Shown: piece after piece, positions 4,884 through 8,351 of the stretch
Numbering within the stretch: position 1 is the first letter of the stretch
Layout of the letters: every line of letters begins with the position of its first letter
Assembly: GCA_002684875.1 (NCBI GenBank)
Contig: NYVY01000089.1
Span: 1 to 8,351 of the forward strand
From: Pseudomonadota bacterium
Lineage (GTDB): Bacteria > Pseudomonadota > Gammaproteobacteria > Burkholderiales > Burkholderiaceae_A
Length of the DNA: 8,351 nt
Reading direction: 5' to 3'
The notes under the pieces: generated by a model
What the model was told of the DNA's origin: nothing
The model's input: the letters and a program-made list of their open reading frames with translations, nothing else
Databases searched by the model: none
Position numbers and translations under genes: made by a program

Positions 4884-5975
4884 TTAGACATTGAATTTAA
4901 AGTGGATTATATCGCCATCGTTGACAATATAATCTTTCCCTTCTGATCTCAATTTTCCAGTCTCTTTTGCATTTACCTCTGATCCACAATATATAAAGTC
5001 TTCGTAACTTACCACATCAGCTCTTATAAAACCTCTCTCAAAATCAGAATGTATTTCACCAGCTGCCTTAGGTGCTGTTGCTTCTTTTTTAATAGTCCAT
5101 GCTCGGACCTCTTTGGGTCCTGCAGTAAAAAATGTATGTAACCCCAAAAGTTTAAATGCTTCCCTTATAAAAATATTTAAACCAGGTTCAGCTATACCTG
5201 ACTCTGTCAAAAACTCCACTTTCTCAGATTCATTAAAATCCACTAATTGAGCCTCTAAGGAAGCACAGATCGGCACTACGGGTATCTTTAAATCTTCAGC
5301 GTATTTTTTCAGAGCATCAAGATGTCTGTTGGCAGTAAAGCAACCTTCCTTAACGTTAGCGACTAACATCATTGGCTTAATGGTAAGAAGATTAAAAACA
5401 TTAAGTATTTCTCTCTCATTTGGTTCAAATTTTAATTGTTTTAAAGAGCCTCTAGTGTTCAGCTCTTTTATACAATTTTCAAATAATTCAAGTTGAGATA
5501 ACACTAATTTATCGCCAGTTTTTGCTAATTTTTCTAATTTAATAACTTGCCGTTCCAAGCTAGCTAGATCGCTTAAAGCAAGCTCTGTCATTATTGTTTC
5601 AATATCAGATATTGGGTCAACTGATCCATTTACATGAATTACATTCTCGTCCTCAAAACATCGAACAACATTTACTATTGCAGTAGATTCTCGAATAGTT
5701 GCTAAAAACTTATTACCTAAGCCTTCTCCTTTGCTAGCACCTTTTACTAATCCAGCAATATCAGTAAATTCTACTGTTGCACTAATAGTCTTCTTAGGTT
5801 TAATTAAATTAGTTAGTGCATGTAACCTTGGGTCAGGAAGCTCTACAACCCCAGTGTTAGGATCGATTGTACAAAACGGATAGTTTTCAGCTGAGATATT
5901 TGACTTAGTCAGAGCATTAAATAGAGTACTCTTTCCAACGTTTGGCATACCTACTATTCCACAAGACAAGGTCAT
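4884..5975 (-). CDS. ychF: Ribosome-binding ATPase YchF (OLA1/Obg-like)
   Basis: YchF is a translation-factor-class P-loop protein that prefers ATP to GTP and binds ribosomes; it modulates stress responses. At 363 aa it has exactly the length of E. coli YchF. The P-loop is GMPNVGKST (9-17); NYPFCTIDPN (31-40) is the G2-region signature; DIAG (72-75) in TDIAGLVKGASKGEGLG is the G3 switch; the G4 site reads NVKE (207-210) instead of NKxD, the hallmark of ATP preference. H114 in VIHVNG matches the His114 reported to replace the usual hydrophobic catalytic residue position in this family. A coiled-coil arm runs about 130-180 and a TGS domain about 276-362, starting LLGLHTFFTAGPKEVRAWT. The ATG overlaps the pth stop by one base (TAATG), with AGAGG 8 nt upstream inside pth, which fits translational coupling. 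It is last in the operon. Confidence 0.97.
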   Translation of the reverse strand: MTLSCGIVGMPNVGKSTLFNALTKSNISAENYPFCTIDPNTGVVELPDPRLHALTNLIKPKKTISATVEFTDIAGLVKGASKGEGLGNKFLATIRESTAIVNVVRCFEDENVIHVNGSVDPISDIETIMTELALSDLASLERQVIKLEKLAKTGDKLVLSQLELFENCIKELNTRGSLKQLKFEPNEREILNVFNLLTIKPMMLVANVKEGCFTANRHLDALKKYAEDLKIPVVPICASLEAQLVDFNESEKVEFLTESGIAEPGLNIFIREAFKLLGLHTFFTAGPKEVRAWTIKKEATAPKAAGEIHSDFERGFIRADVVSYEDFIYCGSEVNAKETGKLRSEGKDYIVNDGDIIHFKFNV

Positions 5976-6568
5976 TAGATCAACCTCTGTTGAAGAAAAG
6001 AATTTGCCTTCATTACTTCCATCTCAAACAAAAGATCCATGTTTTTACAAAAACATTTTACAACCTCTAATATCATTGGTTCTTGTGTAATCGACGGTTT
6101 TTCAAGGACAAAGCTAGACACTGATTGATTCATTGAATAGCTTCGGGGGTGACCTATCCCCAATCTAAGCCTAATAAATTGTGTATTTCCAAGCATTTTT
6201 TGAATACTTAACACTCCACGGTGACCAGAGGCTCTACCACCAACCTGAAGCTTCAATTTTCCAGGAGGAAGATCTAACTCATCGTGGATAATCATTAAGT
6301 CAGAGGGAAGAAGTCTAAAGTAATCACATATACTCCGAACTGAAATTCCTGACTCATTCATATAGACATCTGGCTTCACAAGCATTACCTTTTTTTTACT
6401 AGTTGTGTTTGACCAGAATCCTATTTCTGCCCGAAGTTTACTTTTCTTCTGCCAGCCAAGTTCTTGCATTTTCTCTAGCTCTAGAAATACCCGTTGAGCG
6501 ACATTGTGGCGAGTCCCATTATACTCAACCCCTGGGTTGCCTATAGCAATGATGCATTTAATGTCCAA
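5975..6568 (-). CDS. pth: Peptidyl-tRNA hydrolase
   Basis: Pth cleaves the ester bond of peptidyl-tRNAs that drop off ribosomes, freeing tRNA in the cytoplasm. The 197-aa length is normal. Active-site residues are visible: N11 in IAIGNPG, catalytic H21 in NGTRHNVA, N71 in YMNESG, D96 in IIHDELDLPPGKL. The substrate loop reads GGRASGHRGV (110-119): R117 stands where E. coli has Asn114 (GGHNG), a position tied to tRNA acceptor handling; some bacterial lineages do appear to carry HRG here, so it is likely functional. The start is TTG at 6568; the frame has a TAG 27-29 nt upstream and no ATG or GTG in between, so TTG is the only usual choice, with a weak GAGAAG before it. It follows rplY by 37 nt and overlaps ychF by 1 nt. 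Confidence 0.95.
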   Translation of the reverse strand: MDIKCIIAIGNPGVEYNGTRHNVAQRVFLELEKMQELGWQKKSKLRAEIGFWSNTTSKKKVMLVKPDVYMNESGISVRSICDYFRLLPSDLMIIHDELDLPPGKLKLQVGGRASGHRGVLSIQKMLGNTQFIRLRLGIGHPRSYSMNQSVSSFVLEKPSITQEPMILEVVKCFCKNMDLLFEMEVMKANSFLQQRLI

Positions 6569-6605
6569 AATTTGCCGCTTCTCAAGGTATGTCTACCAAC
6601 CACCA

Positions 6606-7289
6606 CTAACTGGATGAACCTCCGTCAGAATCTGTTGATTTTTCAGAAGAGTCGTCTCCTTCATCAGACGAAACCATCTTACCATCCACGCCATCTTCAT
6701 CATCACCAGCTGAACCTTTGGGCTTAACAGCTGTTACGACCACTGGATCATCCTGCCCATGCAATACTGGTTCAACTCCCGAAGGAAACTTTAGTTGACT
6801 AACATGCATTGAATTTCCAATCTCTAATTCAGATATATCAATTTCAATGAACTCAGGAAGGTTTTTTGGCAAACAAGTAATTTCTATATCATTCAATATA
6901 TGTGAAATTGTTCCTCCTGCCATTTTAACGGCAGGACAATCTTCCTCTCCAATAAAATGAAGAGGTACATTTGTATGAATCTTTTTTTTCTCATCAACTC
7001 TTTGAAAATCAATATGGGTAACCTGTCTTTTATAAGGATGCATTTGATATTCTCGTAAAAGTACTTTTTCACTTTTTCCATCCAAATCTAAATCTAAAAT
7101 TGAAGAGTGAAAAGCCTCAACATCGAGAGACATAGCTATTTGATTATGATCCAGTTGAATTAATATTGGCTTACTATTCGACCCGTACACCACCCCTGGT
7201 ACTTTTCCAATTCTACGCAACTTTTTAGAGGCAGACGTTCCAATAGTACCTCGATTTTCTGCTTTAACGACTGTAACAGTTCCCTGCAT
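6606..7289 (-). CDS. rplY: Large-subunit ribosomal protein bL25, long (TL5/CTC) form
   Basis: bL25 binds 5S rRNA in the 50S subunit; the long form, also called CTC general stress protein, has an added beta-rich domain. Residues about 4-92 are the L25 RNA-binding domain (GTSASKKLRRIGKVPGVVYG at 17-36, then QMHPYKRQVTHIDFQ at 82-96), followed by the TL5-type C-terminal domain at about 100-187 (VPLHFIGEEDCPAVKMAGG, then LPEFIEIDISELEIG). Residues 190-227 form a low-complexity acidic and serine-rich tail (DDEDGVDG, SSDEGDDSSEKSTDSDGG). The ATG at 7289 has AAGG (7296-7299) 6 nt upstream. It lies 66 nt after prs and 37 nt before pth, in the usual order, so probably co-transcribed. Confidence 0.96.
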   Translation of the reverse strand: MQGTVTVVKAENRGTIGTSASKKLRRIGKVPGVVYGSNSKPILIQLDHNQIAMSLDVEAFHSSILDLDLDGKSEKVLLREYQMHPYKRQVTHIDFQRVDEKKKIHTNVPLHFIGEEDCPAVKMAGGTISHILNDIEITCLPKNLPEFIEIDISELEIGNSMHVSQLKFPSGVEPVLHGQDDPVVVTAVKPKGSAGDDEDGVDGKMVSSDEGDDSSEKSTDSDGGSSS

Positions 7290-7355
7290 ATTAAACCTTG
7301 TTTATAATTTCCTGAACCGTTATTCTACCGAAGATTTTGTTCTTTTTCTATTATT

Positions 7356-8336
7356 TTAATCTAAGAATAAAGAGCTTACACTGTCGGACTTCGATATTCT
7401 AAGTATGGTCTCTGCTAACAAGCCTGAACAGCTTATCTGTTTTATTTTATCTGACTTTGCTCCTTCCGCAGTTAGCGAAATAGTATCAGTTACAACGAGT
7501 AAGTCGAGAGAAGACTTTTCTATTCTGTTAACAGCATCTCCAGACAAAACTGGGTGAGTGCAATAAGCTATAACCGCTAAAGCCCCTTTGTTCTTTAAAG
7601 CGTCAGCAGCTCTAATCAAGGTTCCAGCCGTGTCAACAACATCGTCCATTATCAGACAGGTTCTATCCGAAACATCGCCTAATACTGTCATTACCTCAGA
7701 TACATTTGCCTTTGACCTTCTTTTATCTATTATCGCCAGGTCTGTATTGAGCTCTTTTGCGAAAGCTCTTGCTCTCACCACACCCCCAACATCGGGTGAG
7801 ACGACGATGGGGGATTTGAACTCATTCTTACAAATCTCACCCAACATAATGGGGGTAGCATAAATGTTATCAACTGGAATGTCGAAAAAACCTTGTATTT
7901 GATCGGAATGTAAATCCATTGTTAAAATCCTGTTTACCCCAGTGGATTCCAGCATATTTGCTACTACTTTTGCACTGATCGGGACCCTAGACGAACGAAC
8001 CCTACGGTCTTGTCTCGCATAGCCAAAATATGGAATTGCGGCCGTAATTCTGCCAGCCGAAGATCTTCTTAAAGAATCAACAATGAGAAGAATTTCCATT
8101 AAATTATCATTAGCGGGCAAACAGGTGGATTGAAGAACAAAAATATCTTTCCCTCTTACGTGCTCTAATATTTCAACAGAAACCTCACCGTCAGAAAATC
8201 TAGATACAGAAGCCCTTCCAAGCTTAATACCTAAACTTTTGGTAACGTCTTTTGCTAACGCTAGGTTTGCCCCTCCAGTGAAAACCATTAATTCATTAGT
8301 CTGGGAAGAATCAATTGATGAAAACCTATTTTTCAC
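7356..8336 (-). CDS. prs: Ribose-phosphate pyrophosphokinase (PRPP synthetase)
   Basis: Prs transfers pyrophosphate from ATP to ribose 5-phosphate, giving PRPP for purine, pyrimidine, His, Trp and NAD synthesis. Class I features are clear: [11 protein letters not shown] (46-56), the ATP loop YARQDRR (106-112), [18 protein letters not shown] (140-157) with the metal-binding H143, the flexible-loop basic residues K205 and R207 in [12 protein letters not shown], and the PRPP-binding loop [10 protein letters not shown] (230-239). Length is 326 aa against about 315 in the family because of an N-terminal extension. The start is GTG at 8336, directly after an in-frame TAA (8337-8339), with a weak GAG upstream; the alternative ATG at 8288 (MVFTGG) would give 310 aa but has no ribosome binding site. 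The upstream TAA may end the preceding gene. It heads the prs-rplY-pth-ychF run in this window; its promoter is outside. Confidence 0.96.
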   Translation of the reverse strand: MKNRFSSIDSSQTNELMVFTGGANLALAKDVTKSLGIKLGRASVSRFSDGEVSVEILEHVRGKDIFVLQSTCLPANDNLMEILLIVDSLRRSSAGRITAAIPYFGYARQDRRVRSSRVPISAKVVANMLESTGVNRILTMDLHSDQIQGFFDIPVDNIYATPIMLGEICKNEFKSPIVVSPDVGGVVRARAFAKELNTDLAIIDKRRSKANVSEVMTVLGDVSDRTCLIMDDVVDTAGTLIRAADALKNKGALAVIAYCTHPVLSGDAVNRIEKSSLDLLVVTDTISLTAEGAKSDKIKQISCSGLLAETILRISKSDSVSSLFLD

Positions 8337-8351
8337 TTAGCTCATTTCTTT

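Noticed and set aside
5975..5977. Sequencing error or fusion at the pth-ychF joint
   Set aside because: The TAATG overlap is a normal coupled stop-start arrangement with a ribosome binding site upstream.
7588..7863. 91-codon plus-strand ORF
   Set aside because: It is antisense to prs, whose protein motifs are unambiguous.

Overview
The window looks like a chromosomal piece of a low-GC proteobacterium. The right half, read leftward, carries the conserved housekeeping run prs - rplY (ctc) - pth - ychF, an arrangement common in Beta- and Gammaproteobacteria. Wording inside these proteins, such as [18 protein letters not shown] in Prs and QMHPYKRQVTHIDFQ in RplY, reminds me most of Betaproteobacteria, perhaps a streamlined AT-rich lineage like the marine or freshwater Methylophilales. 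That placement is from memory and is tentative.

Layout: (1) 2-1696, plus strand: the C-terminal half of an RND-family inner-membrane efflux permease, cut by the left window edge. (2) 1697-3417: a very AT-rich, gene-poor stretch with one minus-strand small membrane-anchored coiled-coil protein of unknown function (2388-2825), a possible tiny plus-strand ORF converging on it (2281-2385), and a cluster of inverted and tandem repeats (3023-3245) that no gene explains. (3) 3418-4002, plus: a short SAM-dependent methyltransferase whose start codon lies inside a (TGAT)3 repeat. (4) 3995-4611, minus: an intact small exported protein of the surface-adhesin-E type, followed 1 nt after its stop by a frameshifted, truncated tandem copy. 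(5) 4612-4883: a 272-bp intergenic region rich in palindromes, including a 24-bp perfect palindrome, a 9-bp-stem hairpin overlapping it, and a terminator-like stem with T-runs on both sides. (6) 4884-8336, minus: ychF, pth, rplY and prs.

The core genes act together only loosely: Prs makes PRPP for nucleotide, His and Trp synthesis; RplY is a 5S-rRNA-binding large-subunit protein; Pth recycles peptidyl-tRNA; YchF is a ribosome-associated ATPase. pth and ychF overlap by 1 nt (TAATG) and are probably translationally coupled. The block from about 1700 to 4880 looks like an accessory segment between a transporter gene and the core operon: it is more AT-rich by eye, and it contains lone genes, a decaying duplicate and many small repeats. 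I find no evidence for a defence system, integrase, transposase, CRISPR array, tRNA or rRNA. The most interesting items are the palindrome array at 4767-4857, the tandem adhesin-E pair with its pseudogene, the TGAT repeat at the methyltransferase start, and the repeat cluster at 3023-3245.
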